NCBI GenBank assembly: GCA_934636105.1
Contig: CAKTZR010000004.1
Location: forward strand, 62,001 to 126,000
Length of the DNA: 64,000 nt
Reading direction: 5' to 3'
DNA from: an uncultured Clostridia bacterium
GTDB lineage: Bacteria > Bacillota > Clostridia > Christensenellales > Aristaeellaceae
Part shown: positions 33,055 to 42,139 of the stretch, piece by piece
Numbering within the stretch: the stretch's first letter is position 1
How the letters are laid out: every line of letters begins with the position of its first letter
The notes under the pieces: model-generated
Told to the model about the DNA's origin: nothing
The model's database searches: none
What the model saw: the letters and a program-made list of their open reading frames with translations, nothing else
Position numbers and translations under genes: made by a program

Positions 33055-34349
33055 TCGACCGCTATACCCGCCCGGAAATGGCGGCGCTGTGGACCAAGCA
33101 GAAGAAGTTTGAAACGTGGCTCGAAGTGGAGCTGAACGCCACGGACGCGTGGGTGAAGCTGGGCAAGGTGCCCGCCGAAGCCGCCGCCGCGATGCGCAGG
33201 AATGCGAAATTCACGGTGGAGCGCGTGGAGGAGATCGAGCAGTCCACCCGTCATGACGTGGTGGCGTTCACCCGCTGCGTGGCGGAGAGCCTGGGCGATG
33301 AATCCAAATATCTGCACTTTGGCCTGACCAGCACCGACGTGGTGGATACCGCGCTTTCCAGCATCGTTTCCAAAGCGTTGGATATCATCGAAGCGGATAT
33401 GCACAAGTTCATCGACGTGCTGGCTTCGCAGGCGGTCAAATACAAGATGACCCCGTGCATGGGCCGCACCCACGGCGTGCACGCCGAGCCGACGACGCTG
33501 GGCCTCAAGTTCGCGCTGTGGTATGCCGAAATGCAGCGCAACCTGGAGCGCATGGAGCATGCGCACAAGATCACTCGCGTGGGCAAGATTTCCGGCGCGG
33601 TCGGCACGTATGCCAACGTCGATCCGTTCGTTGAAAAATATGTGTGCGAGCAGATGGGGCTTGAGCCGTCGCCGATCAGCACGCAGGTGCTTCAGCGCGA
33701 CCGCTACGCCGAGCTGATGAGCGTCATCGCCATCACCGGATGCAGCCTTGAAAAGTTTGCCACCGAGGTGCGCGGCCTGCAAAAGACCGAACTGCGCGAG
33801 GTGGAAGAACCGTTCCGCGCGGGGCAGAAGGGTTCCTCCGCAATGCCGCACAAGCGCAACCCGATCAACTGCGAAAAAATCTGCGGCCTGTCCCGCGTGC
33901 TGCGCGGCTATGCGATGGCGGCGATGGAGGACGTGGCGCTCTGGCATGAGCGCGACATCAGCCATTCCTCCGTCGAGCGCATCATCCTGCCGGACGCGAC
34001 CGAATTGCTGGATTACATGCTGAACCTGATGACCCGCATTCTGGGCGATCTGTTCGTCTATCCGGAAAACATGCTCCGCTCGATGAGCATGTCCTACGGC
34101 CTGCCGAACTCCCAGCACGTGCTGCTGACCCTGATTGACAAGGGCATGCTGCGCGAGACGGCCTATGACTGCGTGCAGCGCTGCGCCATGCGCGCGTGGC
34201 AGGAGCAGAAGCCCTTCCGCGATATGCTTGAGCAGGATGAGACGGTGACCAGCCATCTCACCCCGGCGGAGCTGGACGAGTGCTTCGAGCTGGCCTATCA
34301 TTACAAGCATGTGGATGAGGTTTTCAAGCGCCTCGGCCTTGAAAAGTAA
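33051..34349 (+). CDS. purB: Adenylosuccinate lyase
   Basis: Fumarase-superfamily enzyme acting twice in purine synthesis (SAICAR to AICAR, adenylosuccinate to AMP). It has 432 residues: [27 protein letters not shown] start, [29 protein letters not shown] (catalytic His), and the signature [17 protein letters not shown] near residue 260. Coupled to purC by an ATGA overlap. A strong terminator follows, so the unit is purCB only; other pur genes must lie elsewhere. Confidence 0.96.
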   Translation: MIDRYTRPEMAALWTKQKKFETWLEVELNATDAWVKLGKVPAEAAAAMRRNAKFTVERVEEIEQSTRHDVVAFTRCVAESLGDESKYLHFGLTSTDVVDTALSSIVSKALDIIEADMHKFIDVLASQAVKYKMTPCMGRTHGVHAEPTTLGLKFALWYAEMQRNLERMEHAHKITRVGKISGAVGTYANVDPFVEKYVCEQMGLEPSPISTQVLQRDRYAELMSVIAITGCSLEKFATEVRGLQKTELREVEEPFRAGQKGSSAMPHKRNPINCEKICGLSRVLRGYAMAAMEDVALWHERDISHSSVERIILPDATELLDYMLNLMTRILGDLFVYPENMLRSMSMSYGLPNSQHVLLTLIDKGMLRETAYDCVQRCAMRAWQEQKPFRDMLEQDETVTSHLTPAELDECFELAYHYKHVDEVFKRLGLEK

Positions 34350-34374
34350 CCGTTTGGCTTTTTGAATATCAACA

Positions 34375-34422
34375 GAATCACCCAAGAACGAACAAGGTTC
34401 TTGGGTGATTCTTCTATTTTTT
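34375..34422 (+). terminator. Terminator of purCB
   Basis: Fifteen-bp perfect stem (34375-34389 with 34397-34411), then TTCTATTTTTTT. Confidence 0.9.
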
Positions 34423-34442
34423 TGAAAAAGGATACGGCGGCC

Positions 34443-34471
34443 TTGTAACATTTCCTTTTTTAATCTATAAT
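34443..34471 (+). promoter_or_regulatory. Sigma-A promoter of the receiver-like gene
   Basis: TTGTAA, 17 bp, TATAAT, ending near 34471. Confidence 0.68.
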
Positions 34472-34527
34472 AATATGAACGTTGTGCCCAATTTGAGAAC
34501 GATTTTTGGCTTTGCCTTGGAGGCGTC

Positions 34528-35331
34528 ATGTACAAATTGCTGCTGGTTTCCGATAAAGAGGAAATCCGTTCGCTGTATCGCCACTATGCTGAGTGGAACA
34601 CCCTCGGCTTTGAGCAGCCCGCTATCGCGGAAAACGCACAGCAGGGGATCGATCTGCTCAGCCACAATCGCTATGACGCGATTTCTTCCCTGCTCAGCGT
34701 GAGCGAGGGCAAGAAGTTCTTTTCGTATCTCTCCCGCCGCCCGGAAATGCTCGGCATGGAGACTGCCCGCGACGAGGAGCGCCTGCGCAAGGAGATCAGC
34801 ACCGCCCGCCGCGCGCTCTCCACGCGGGACGCGAGCCGCCAGAATAAGCAGGTGGACGACTACACGAAGGTTTTGCAGGGCGAGTTCTTCTGCGATCTGC
34901 TGCGCGGCGCGGCGTTTGACCGCGCAAAGATCGACGAGCGCATGCAGTCGCTCAAGCTGGATACGCTCGACGCCCGCTGCCCGGTCGCCACGTCGTCCTT
35001 CCGCCTGCCGCAGGGCGACTATTTCCTCGCCGAGGTCTGGCGCTATGGCCGGGAGCGGCTGGAAAACGCCCTCAAAAACATCTTTGAAAACGGCGATCCG
35101 AAAATGGCGTTTGTGCTGCTGATTATCAATCCGCATCATATGCGCCTGATTGCCCTTCCCCGTGAGGAGATGAGCAAAGAGGATGTTTACGACATGATGC
35201 TCGCCCATCTGGCGCGCTGTCAGGCCAGCCTTGAGCAGTATTTCGAGCTGGATTTGAGCATCAAGCGCGTCGTGCCGTATGACGATCTGTATGCGCTCAG
35301 CCAGGAAAACGCGGCGAGAACCGCGCACTGA
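34528..35331 (+). CDS. Receiver-like regulator (YesN-type N-terminus) without DNA-binding domain
   Basis: A 267-residue protein. Residues 1-65 read like a YesN-type response regulator (MYKLLLVSDKEEIRSLYRHYAEWNTLGFEQPAIAENAQQGIDLLSHNRYDA), but the acidic pair is SDK and the phosphorylation Asp of the D-x-x-M-P strand is replaced by SSLLS. The middle (about 105-250) looks like the linker domain of YesN proteins (TKVLQGEFFCDLLRGAAFDRAKIDERMQ). The AraC-type helix-turn-helix expected at the end is absent and the gene stops cleanly. It may act by protein contacts. Its link to the sporulation genes that follow is only positional. Confidence 0.62.
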   Translation: MYKLLLVSDKEEIRSLYRHYAEWNTLGFEQPAIAENAQQGIDLLSHNRYDAISSLLSVSEGKKFFSYLSRRPEMLGMETARDEERLRKEISTARRALSTRDASRQNKQVDDYTKVLQGEFFCDLLRGAAFDRAKIDERMQSLKLDTLDARCPVATSSFRLPQGDYFLAEVWRYGRERLENALKNIFENGDPKMAFVLLIINPHHMRLIALPREEMSKEDVYDMMLAHLARCQASLEQYFELDLSIKRVVPYDDLYALSQENAARTAH

Positions 35332-35431
35332 ATCGAAAACGATAAGGCTGTTCTCCGAGGATGGGGGATGGCCTTTTTTGAGCATCTCTCCACCCCGAGC
35401 AACATACCTTTCCCCAGCGGGAGGGGATGGC

Positions 35432-35707
35432 ATGCGGGAAAAGAGCTTTGCGCTGTCGCTGGGTCTGCCGGAGGACGCGACGGGCGACTGCGCGCGCGTG
35501 ACGCTCGTCGGACAGAGCGCGGCGCTCGTGGAGGGTCAGCACGGCGTGATCGAGCTGACGCAAAGCCGCGTGCGATTGCGCACGGGTCGCGGCGTGCTGA
35601 CCGTGCTCGGCGAAAAGCTCCGCCTGCGGGAGCTGTCCGTTGACGCGGCACTCATCGAGGGCCATGTGCTGACGGCGACTTATGCCGGGGGAGGGCGGAC
35701 GCCATGA
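35432..35707 (+). CDS. yqfC: Sporulation protein YqfC
   Basis: A 91-residue YqfC/YabP-like protein. The text VTLVGQSAALVEGQHGVIELTQSRVRLRTGRGVLTVLGEKLRLRELS matches the family, in which a short beta-rich domain is linked to spore formation. ATG 35432 is preceded by GGAGGGG. It overlaps yqfD by ATGA. Position first in the yqfC-yqfD-phoH-pgpH-ybeY-cdd-era series confirms identity. Confidence 0.85.
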   Translation: MREKSFALSLGLPEDATGDCARVTLVGQSAALVEGQHGVIELTQSRVRLRTGRGVLTVLGEKLRLRELSVDAALIEGHVLTATYAGGGRTP

Positions 35708-36840
35708 ACCTGACCTTGGAGCTTTCCGGACTGAATTTGGAGCGCCTGCTTCGCAACGCCGGCGAAAACGGCGTGCAGCTGAAAAATGTCCGCCGGATGG
35801 ACGAGCGCATCCTACGCATCACCGTCTCGGCCATGCAGAAAAAGAAGGTGGCCGCCCTCTGCGAAAAATACGGCTGGCAGATGACGGAAATTCGCGCGGG
35901 CTGGCCGCTTCGATGTGCTAGAACCTTGAAAAAACGATGGACGCTCGGCGCGGCGATGCTGCTCGGCGTCTTTTTGGTCTTTGTCTCCTCCGAAATGATC
36001 TGGCGGGTGGAGATTTCCGGCGCGGGGGAAAACGTCGCGGAGGTGCGCCGCTATCTGGAGCGGGAGAATGCGCGCATCGGGCGGCTCAAGAAGCGGGTTT
36101 CGACGGATCATCTGGCCGAGGAACTGGCGCTGGCCGTGCCGGGGCTGTCCCACGTCGCGGCGCGATATGAGGGAAGCACGCTCGTCGTCGCCTGTCAGCA
36201 GGCGCGCGAGGGCGAACACGCGGGCGTGGACGGACAGGGCGCGGAGATCATCGCGGCGAGGGAAGGCATCATTGTCCGCATCAGCGCGGAGAGCGGAACG
36301 CCGCAGGTGAAGCCCGGTCAGGCCGTACGCAAGGGACAGACGCTGATTGCCGGGCAGGAGAAAACGGGCGGCGGCGAGCTGCGCGCGTGCCGTGCGCAGG
36401 GGGAGATCGTCGCGCGGTGCTTCGCCAAGGGGGAAGCGCGCGTGCGGCTGAATCTGACCGGCACGGTGGAGACGGGCGAAACCCGCCGCCGCATGTATAT
36501 CGAAAGCCCGAAGGGGAGCCGTCTTGCGCGCGACGCGGCGGATTTTGAGCAGCAGGACGTCAGCGTGGAGCTTCAGCCGATTGTCGGGCTGTACCTGCCC
36601 GTTTGGCGGCGCGTGGAGACATTGGCGCAGACGGTCAGCGTACCCAGAAGCCGAACCGTCAGCGACGCGCGCAGCCAGGCGCAGGGCGCGGCGGAAAAAA
36701 TTGCGAAATTAAACTGCCCGGCCGGGGTCGAAATCCTTGACAAATGGGTAGATTATAGTATGATAGATGATGAGTTCGTGTATGCGACTGTGGTGCTTGT
36801 TTTTGAAGCGCCCATCGGCACGCGGCACGGCGCAGATTAG
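35704..36840 (+). CDS. yqfD: Sporulation protein YqfD
   Basis: A 378-residue membrane protein needed for efficient sporulation in Bacillus. An N-terminal soluble segment (about 1-78) precedes one membrane helix (WTLGAAMLLGVFLVFVSSEMIW, about 80-101); the outside part has VEISGAGENVAEVRRYLE, SHVAARYEGSTLVVACQQ and IIVRISAESGTPQVKPGQAVRKGQTLIAG, a lipoyl-like hairpin common in YqfD. Its translation is coupled to yqfC; phoH begins 28 bases after its stop. Confidence 0.88.
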   Translation: MNLTLELSGLNLERLLRNAGENGVQLKNVRRMDERILRITVSAMQKKKVAALCEKYGWQMTEIRAGWPLRCARTLKKRWTLGAAMLLGVFLVFVSSEMIWRVEISGAGENVAEVRRYLERENARIGRLKKRVSTDHLAEELALAVPGLSHVAARYEGSTLVVACQQAREGEHAGVDGQGAEIIAAREGIIVRISAESGTPQVKPGQAVRKGQTLIAGQEKTGGGELRACRAQGEIVARCFAKGEARVRLNLTGTVETGETRRRMYIESPKGSRLARDAADFEQQDVSVELQPIVGLYLPVWRRVETLAQTVSVPRSRTVSDARSQAQGAAEKIAKLNCPAGVEILDKWVDYSMIDDEFVYATVVLVFEAPIGTRHGAD

Positions 36841-36868
36841 CCCTTCGGGGCGTGGGAGGACTGCTTCT

Positions 36869-37879
36869 TTGGCAGAGGATCAGAAATTGGCCTCGGCATC
36901 CGGGGCTTTGCAAAACCTGTTCGGCACGGGGGACGAAAACGTCCGCCTGCTGGAAAAACTGATGAACGTGCATGTGGCCCTGCGCGGCGGCGATATCGTG
37001 GTGGAGGGCGCGGACGAGCGGAATGTGGACAGCGCCCGCGAAATTCTCAAAAAGCTGGGCGCGCTGGCCGAAAAGGGCGAGCGCGTGGATACGGCGGTGG
37101 TGCAGTACGCCGTGAGCCTGCTGGAAAAGGGCGAGCTGGATCAGCTGGATAACCTGTATGGCGAAATCGTGGCGACGACTTTTCGCGGCCGCCCCATCCG
37201 CTGCAAGACGATCGGCCAGCGGGAATATGTGCGCGCAATCCGCCGCCATACGCTGACCTTTGGCATCGGCCCGGCGGGCACGGGCAAAACGTATCTGGCC
37301 ATGGCGATGGCCGTTTCCGCGCTCAAAAGCAAGGAGGTCGAGCGCATCGTGCTGACCCGCCCGGCGGTAGAAGCAGGCGAAAAGCTCGGCTTCCTGCCCG
37401 GCGATCTCAACCAGAAGGTCGATCCCTACCTGCGCCCGCTGTATGACGCGATGTTTGACATGCTCGGCGCGGAGACCTGCCAGCGCATGCAGGAACGCGG
37501 CGTGATTGAGGTTGCGCCGCTGGCGTACATGCGCGGCCGCACGCTCTCCGACGCGTTCATCATTCTGGATGAAGCGCAGAACACCACCACCGAACAGATG
37601 AAGATGTTTTTGACGCGCATGGGCTTCCGCTCGCGCATCGTTGTGACGGGCGATCCCTCGCAGATCGACCTGCCGCGCGGCAAGCGCAGCGGCCTGACCG
37701 AAGCGGTTGAAGTGCTGGAGGGCGTGGAGGATATCAGCGTGCAGCGGCTGACGCATCACGACGTGGTTCGTCATGAGCTGGTGCAGGCCATCGTGCGCGC
37801 CTATGACGAGCACGCCGCCCGCGCAAAGGAGGAATGGAGCGATGGACGTTACGCGCAAGAGCGCCCGCAAATGGATTGA
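36869..37879 (+). CDS. phoH: PhoH-like ATPase (YbeZ/PhoH family)
   Basis: A 336-residue P-loop ATPase of RNA metabolism that is usually next to ybeY, as it is here. The domain order is an N-terminal KH-like part (about 1-100), then Walker A GPAGTGKT (134-141), GEKLGFLPGDLNQKVDPYLRPLYDA, Walker B FIILDEAQN, and GDPSQIDLP (sensor). TTG 36869 is chosen because GGGAGGA ends eight bases before it; an in-frame ATG at 36767 is inside yqfD. It overlaps pgpH by 38 bases. Confidence 0.92.
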   Translation: MAEDQKLASASGALQNLFGTGDENVRLLEKLMNVHVALRGGDIVVEGADERNVDSAREILKKLGALAEKGERVDTAVVQYAVSLLEKGELDQLDNLYGEIVATTFRGRPIRCKTIGQREYVRAIRRHTLTFGIGPAGTGKTYLAMAMAVSALKSKEVERIVLTRPAVEAGEKLGFLPGDLNQKVDPYLRPLYDAMFDMLGAETCQRMQERGVIEVAPLAYMRGRTLSDAFIILDEAQNTTTEQMKMFLTRMGFRSRIVVTGDPSQIDLPRGKRSGLTEAVEVLEGVEDISVQRLTHHDVVRHELVQAIVRAYDEHAARAKEEWSDGRYAQERPQMD

Positions 37880-40013
37880 CAGTTTGAGCCTTCGCGTGCA
37901 GCAGGGCCTGTTTGCGGCGGCGACCTACCTCATCCTGCTGGCCATCTGCCTGCTGGCGATTTCGCCGGAACAGTATGATTTGAGCGTGGGCGACGTTGCG
38001 CCCAAGACGATCACCGCCAGCAAGGATATCGTCGATGAAATCACGACCGAGCGGCGCAGGCAGGCCGCGGCGGACGCGGTTTCCCCCGTCTATTACAAGG
38101 ATGACACGGTCTCCGAAACCGTGCTTTCCGATATGGACGCGGTGTTTTCCGAACTGCGCGCCGTTCGCGAGCTGGGCGAACAGATTCGCACCTCGTGGGG
38201 CGATGAAGGCGGCTCGTTCGGCGATGCGGATTATACGCAGGCCTCCGGGCTGGTGACGCGGCTCTCCTTGAGCAATTATCAGCTTCGCACGCTGATGAAT
38301 ACCAGCGAAAGCGACTTTGAAAGCCTGTATCAATCGCTGGTTTCCGCGACGCGCACAACGCTGGTTTCCACCATCACCGAGGGCCAGATCAACGACGCGA
38401 TCAACAACATTCAGCAGATCGTCTCCTACAACACGCGGACGGATTTGTGGTATAACGTGGCGATTCCGACGCTTCGCGCCTGCCTGAAGGCCAACATGCT
38501 GATCGATCAGGAAGCGACGGAGGAGAACCGTCAGAAGGCCAGCGACGCGGTCGAACCGACGGTCTATAAGCAGGATCAAAACATCGTGGTCAAGGGCGAT
38601 CGGGTGACGGCCGAACAGATCGCGGTGCTCGATTCCCTCGGCCTGCTGGAAGGCAACAGTTTTGATTATCCGCTCTACATCGGCGCGGCGGTCACGCTGG
38701 CGCTGATTCTGGCGGGAACGTATCTCTATGCGTATCTGTTCGCCAAGCCGATGCTGAAAATGGGTTCGAGCGCGCTGGTGCTGCTGATTGCGGGCGTGCT
38801 GACCGTGCTGCTGTGCCTGCTGATGGGCGAATACCTCAACATCAACGCGATGCCCGTCGCGCTCGGCGCAATGCTGGTGGTCAACCTGCTGGGCCCGCGT
38901 CCGGCTTATGTGACCAACATCGCGCTGACGCTGATTATCACGCTGCTGACGGCGAAAGGCACGGGGCTTGTCACCTCGCAGACGCTCAGCGTGCTGCTGA
39001 CCTGCTCGCTGGGCGGGCTGGTTGCGATTTATATGATGCGCAAAAACACGACCCGCGTGATGGTCGTGGTCAGCGGCTTGGTCGTCGGCTTGGTGAATTT
39101 CGGCATTCTCGTCTGCGTGCGTGCGCTCACGTCCAGCGATATGAGCGGCGTGTGGACGGATTTAGCCTATTCTGTCGGCGGCGCGGTGGTTTCCGCCGTG
39201 CTCTGCGTCGGTTTGCAGCCGATTTTGGAGACGGCGTTCAACCTCGTCACGCCATCCAAACTCATCGAGCTTTCCAACCCGAATCAGCCGCTTCTGCGCC
39301 GGCTGATGATCGAGACGCCGGGTACGTATCATCATTCCATGGTCGTCGCGAATCTGGCGGAGGCGGCGGCGGAAGCGGTCGGCGCAAATGCGCTGCTCGC
39401 CCGCGTCGGCGCGTATTATCACGACATCGGCAAGCTGATCCGCCCAATGTATTTTAAGGAAAACCAGATGGGCGAAAACCCGCATGATAAGACCGACCCG
39501 AGAGTGTCTACTGCGATTCTGACGGAGCACACCCGCGACGGCGTGGAGCTGGCGCGCAAGCACCGCCTGCCCGAACCGATTATCGACATGATCCGCCAGC
39601 ACCACGGCGATACGCCCGTCATGTATTTCTATGCGAAAGCGGTAAAGATGCTGGGCGAGGAGAACGTGGATATCCGCGATTTCCGCTATGACGGCCCGAA
39701 GCCGCAGACCGCCGAAGCTGCGATTCTGATGCTCAGCGACACGGTGGAAGCTGCCGTGCGCGCCCTGCCCGATCCGACGCAGGAGAAGATTTCCGCGCTG
39801 ATCCGCAAGCTGGTGCGCGGCAAGATGGAGGACGGCCAGTTGGATGAATGCACGCTGACCTTCCGCGACATCGGCAAAATCTGTTCGGCGTTTGAAACGG
39901 TGCTGCAAGGCGTTTTCCATGAGCGCATCGAATATCCCAGCGTGGATTTGAGCCGCGCCCAGCACCACAGCGCCCAGAAGCAGGCGGCGCAAAAGACGGA
40001 GGAAAAACCATGA
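37842..40013 (+). CDS. pgpH: 7TM-HD cyclic-di-AMP phosphodiesterase PgpH (YqfF)
   Basis: A 723-residue membrane protein. It has one N-terminal helix (about 17-37), an extracellular 7TMR-HDED domain (about 40-270), seven membrane helices (about 280-480), and a cytosolic HD domain with H..H...HD: TPGTYHHSMVVANLAEAAA, YYHDIGKLIRPMYF (about residues 525-538) and RQHHGDTPVMYFY. PgpH in Listeria hydrolyses c-di-AMP; this is inferred by family. AAAGGAGG lies nine bases before ATG 37842. ybeY overlaps its stop by ATGA. Confidence 0.92.
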   Translation: MDVTRKSARKWIDSLSLRVQQGLFAAATYLILLAICLLAISPEQYDLSVGDVAPKTITASKDIVDEITTERRRQAAADAVSPVYYKDDTVSETVLSDMDAVFSELRAVRELGEQIRTSWGDEGGSFGDADYTQASGLVTRLSLSNYQLRTLMNTSESDFESLYQSLVSATRTTLVSTITEGQINDAINNIQQIVSYNTRTDLWYNVAIPTLRACLKANMLIDQEATEENRQKASDAVEPTVYKQDQNIVVKGDRVTAEQIAVLDSLGLLEGNSFDYPLYIGAAVTLALILAGTYLYAYLFAKPMLKMGSSALVLLIAGVLTVLLCLLMGEYLNINAMPVALGAMLVVNLLGPRPAYVTNIALTLIITLLTAKGTGLVTSQTLSVLLTCSLGGLVAIYMMRKNTTRVMVVVSGLVVGLVNFGILVCVRALTSSDMSGVWTDLAYSVGGAVVSAVLCVGLQPILETAFNLVTPSKLIELSNPNQPLLRRLMIETPGTYHHSMVVANLAEAAAEAVGANALLARVGAYYHDIGKLIRPMYFKENQMGENPHDKTDPRVSTAILTEHTRDGVELARKHRLPEPIIDMIRQHHGDTPVMYFYAKAVKMLGEENVDIRDFRYDGPKPQTAEAAILMLSDTVEAAVRALPDPTQEKISALIRKLVRGKMEDGQLDECTLTFRDIGKICSAFETVLQGVFHERIEYPSVDLSRAQHHSAQKQAAQKTEEKP

Positions 40014-40510
40014 TTCTCGAATTTGAAGATGAAAAACATCTGCTCGACGATGCGACCCGTGAGCTGATGCAGACCTGCTCGCAGGCCGCGCAGAAGGCGG
40101 AGGGCGTGACGCTGCCGCTGTCTGTGTTCATCCGCGTGGTGGACGACGACGAAATCCGCGCCATCAACCGCGAGCAGCGGAATAAGGATACGGCGACCGA
40201 CGTGCTCTCTTTCCCGACGGTGAATTATCCCAAGGGCAAGACGGCGGGTGCTTGCGAGGCCCTGCTGCGCGAGGAATTTGATCCGGATACGGACGCGTGC
40301 GCTATCGGCGATATCGTGATTTCGATGGATCATGTGCGCGCGCAGGCGGCGGAATACGGCCACAGCGAACGGCGCGAATGCGGTTATCTGCTCACGCACG
40401 GCCTGTTTCACCTGATGGGATACGACCACATGACCGACGAGGACAAGCCCGTGATGCGCGCGATGGAAGAAAAGGCGCTCGCCTCCATCGGGCTGACCAG
40501 AGAGGAGTAA
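40010..40510 (+). CDS. ybeY: Endoribonuclease YbeY
   Basis: Zn-dependent single-strand RNase of rRNA maturation and ribosome quality control. At 166 residues it is normal in length. The metal motif H-G-x3-H-x5-H is in HGLFHLMGYDH (about 130-140), and ATDVLSFP is the other hallmark. It overlaps pgpH and is followed by cdd after five bases. In many Firmicutes dgkA stands between ybeY and cdd; here it does not. Confidence 0.94.
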   Translation: MILEFEDEKHLLDDATRELMQTCSQAAQKAEGVTLPLSVFIRVVDDDEIRAINREQRNKDTATDVLSFPTVNYPKGKTAGACEALLREEFDPDTDACAIGDIVISMDHVRAQAAEYGHSERRECGYLLTHGLFHLMGYDHMTDEDKPVMRAMEEKALASIGLTREE

Positions 40511-40515
40511 CGAAC

Positions 40516-40905
40516 ATGACGGATGAAAAGCTGCTTGAGCTGGCGCTGGATGCGCGCAAGAACGCCTATGTGCCATATTCCGGCTATGCCGTCGGCGCGG
40601 CGCTGCTGACGGAGGACGGCAGGGTGTTCACCGGCTGCAACATCGAGAATGCGGCCTATGGCAACACGCTCTGCGCCGAGCGCACCGCGCTGGTGAAGGC
40701 CGTGAGCGAAGGATATCGCAAGTTTACGAAAATTGCGATTGCATCCAGCGGGTCTGCGCCGTATCCGTGCGGCGCGTGCCGTCAGTCGCTCTATGAGTTT
40801 GCGCCGGGGCTTGAGGTGCTGGTCACATGGGACGGCAACGTGGAGCGCGCGCCGCTCTCCGAGCTTCTGCCGCACGGCTTCGGCCCGTCGTCCTTGGGCA
40901 AGTAA
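40516..40905 (+). CDS. cdd: Cytidine deaminase
   Basis: Deaminates cytidine and deoxycytidine in pyrimidine salvage. It has 129 residues, with catalytic C53-A-E55 (TLCAERTAL) and zinc ligands C85 and C88 (PCGACRQ), plus YSGYAVGAALLTEDG and TGCNIENAAYG for substrate binding. ATG 40516 follows AGAGGAG. Lies between ybeY and era. Confidence 0.96.
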   Translation: MTDEKLLELALDARKNAYVPYSGYAVGAALLTEDGRVFTGCNIENAAYGNTLCAERTALVKAVSEGYRKFTKIAIASSGSAPYPCGACRQSLYEFAPGLEVLVTWDGNVERAPLSELLPHGFGPSSLGK

Positions 40906-40929
40906 AAAAGAATAAAAGGAATTAGAACA

Positions 40930-41832
40930 GTGAAAAACGAAAATACAGCGAAATTTCTTTCGGGCTTCGCCGCCATCGTCGGCCGCCCGAACGTCGGCAA
41001 ATCCACGATGATGAACGCGATGGTCGGCGAAAAGGTCGCCATCGTCTCCAACCGCCCGCAGACGACGCGCAACCGCATCATGGGCGTGGCGACGGACAAG
41101 GATTGGCAGATCGTCTTCCTCGATACGCCGGGCCTGCACAAGCCGCGCACGCGTCTGGGCGAATACATGGTCAAGAGCGTGCAGGACGCAATGGACGGCA
41201 TCGACGTGCTGCTGGTGCTGGTAGATGCAAACGAAATCGGCCCGCAGGATCGCGCGATTGTCGAGGAAATGAGCGCCCGAAAGGTCAAAAAGATTCTGGT
41301 GCTCAACAAGACCGATATCGTGGAGGAAGCGCGGCTGATGGCGGCGATTCAGTCCTTCGCCGAGGCCGGTTACGACGCGATTGTGCCCATCAGCGCGCGC
41401 ACGGGCAAGGGCATGGACGAGCTGAAAAAGCTGATCGTCTCCTATCTGCCGGAGGGGCCGAAATACTTCCCGGACGATATGATGACCGACCAGCCCGAAC
41501 GCCAGATCTGCGCGGAAATCATCCGCGAAAAGGCGTTGCTGCATCTGCGTGAGGAGGTGCCGCACGGCATCGGCGTGGAGATGATGGCCATCAACAAATT
41601 GAGCGACAACCTGACCGAGATTCACGCGACGATCTACTGCGAGCGCGCGAGCCACAAGGGCATTATCATTGGCAAGCAGGGTGCGATGCTGCGCACCATC
41701 GGTGCGGAAGCGCGGCGCGACATCGAGAATCTGCTCGGCACGAAGGTGAATCTCCAGCTTTGGGTTAAGGTTCGCGAGGACTGGCGCAACCGCATGGACG
41801 ACCTGCGCACGCTGGGCTACGAGAGCAATTAA
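40930..41832 (+). CDS. era: GTPase Era
   Basis: Essential GTPase that binds 16S rRNA near its 3' end during small-subunit assembly. It has 300 residues. G1 is GRPNVGKS (18-25), G2 TTRNRIMG, G3 DTPGL, G4 NKTD; the C-terminal KH domain has ERASHKGIIIGKQGAMLRTIGAEARRDIENLLG. GTG 40930 is preceded by AAAGGAA. The stop TAA shares its last two bases with the start of a family A repeat. Confidence 0.96.
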   Translation: MKNENTAKFLSGFAAIVGRPNVGKSTMMNAMVGEKVAIVSNRPQTTRNRIMGVATDKDWQIVFLDTPGLHKPRTRLGEYMVKSVQDAMDGIDVLLVLVDANEIGPQDRAIVEEMSARKVKKILVLNKTDIVEEARLMAAIQSFAEAGYDAIVPISARTGKGMDELKKLIVSYLPEGPKYFPDDMMTDQPERQICAEIIREKALLHLREEVPHGIGVEMMAINKLSDNLTEIHATIYCERASHKGIIIGKQGAMLRTIGAEARRDIENLLGTKVNLQLWVKVREDWRNRMDDLRTLGYESN

Positions 41833-41876
41833 CTCCTTCAGTCAGCTTCGCTGACAGCTCCCTCAAAGAGGGAGCC
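41831..41876. repeat. Family A repeat, copy 8 (left member of a pair)
   Basis: AACTCCTTCAG beginning in the era stop codon, GTCAGC-TTC-GCTGAC, CTCCCTC-AAA-GAGGGAGCC. Confidence 0.85.
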
Positions 41877-41965
41877 TTATTTGTATACATGAAAAAGCAA
41901 AAAAAGCTGAGCCGCATCAAATTGAAAACACGACGTTTTGATGAAGTGGAAACTTATACGGAATG

Positions 41966-42064
41966 CCTCCCTCGTTGAGGGACGTTAGAAACCGTCGCCG
42001 CCCGTGGCGGATTCAGACGGTGAAAACGCCGAAGGTTGGCACAACGAAGTTGTGACGGAAGGAG
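41966..42064. repeat. Family A repeat, copy 9 (long form, inverted partner of copy 8)
   Basis: CCTCCCTC-GTT-GAGGGA, CCGCC/GGCGG and ACCGTC/GACGGT middle stems, CACAAC-GAA-GTTGTG, ACGGAAGGAG end. The 89-bp core to copy 8 is AT-rich, with GTATAC at its left edge and TTATAC at its right. Confidence 0.85.
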
Positions 42065-42139
42065 TTCGTAGTCCACGAAGCGTGGATTGTTTTACACGTT
42101 CTTTTTTAGTATGATTGGGTTTGTGAGGAGGCGAAAAAC

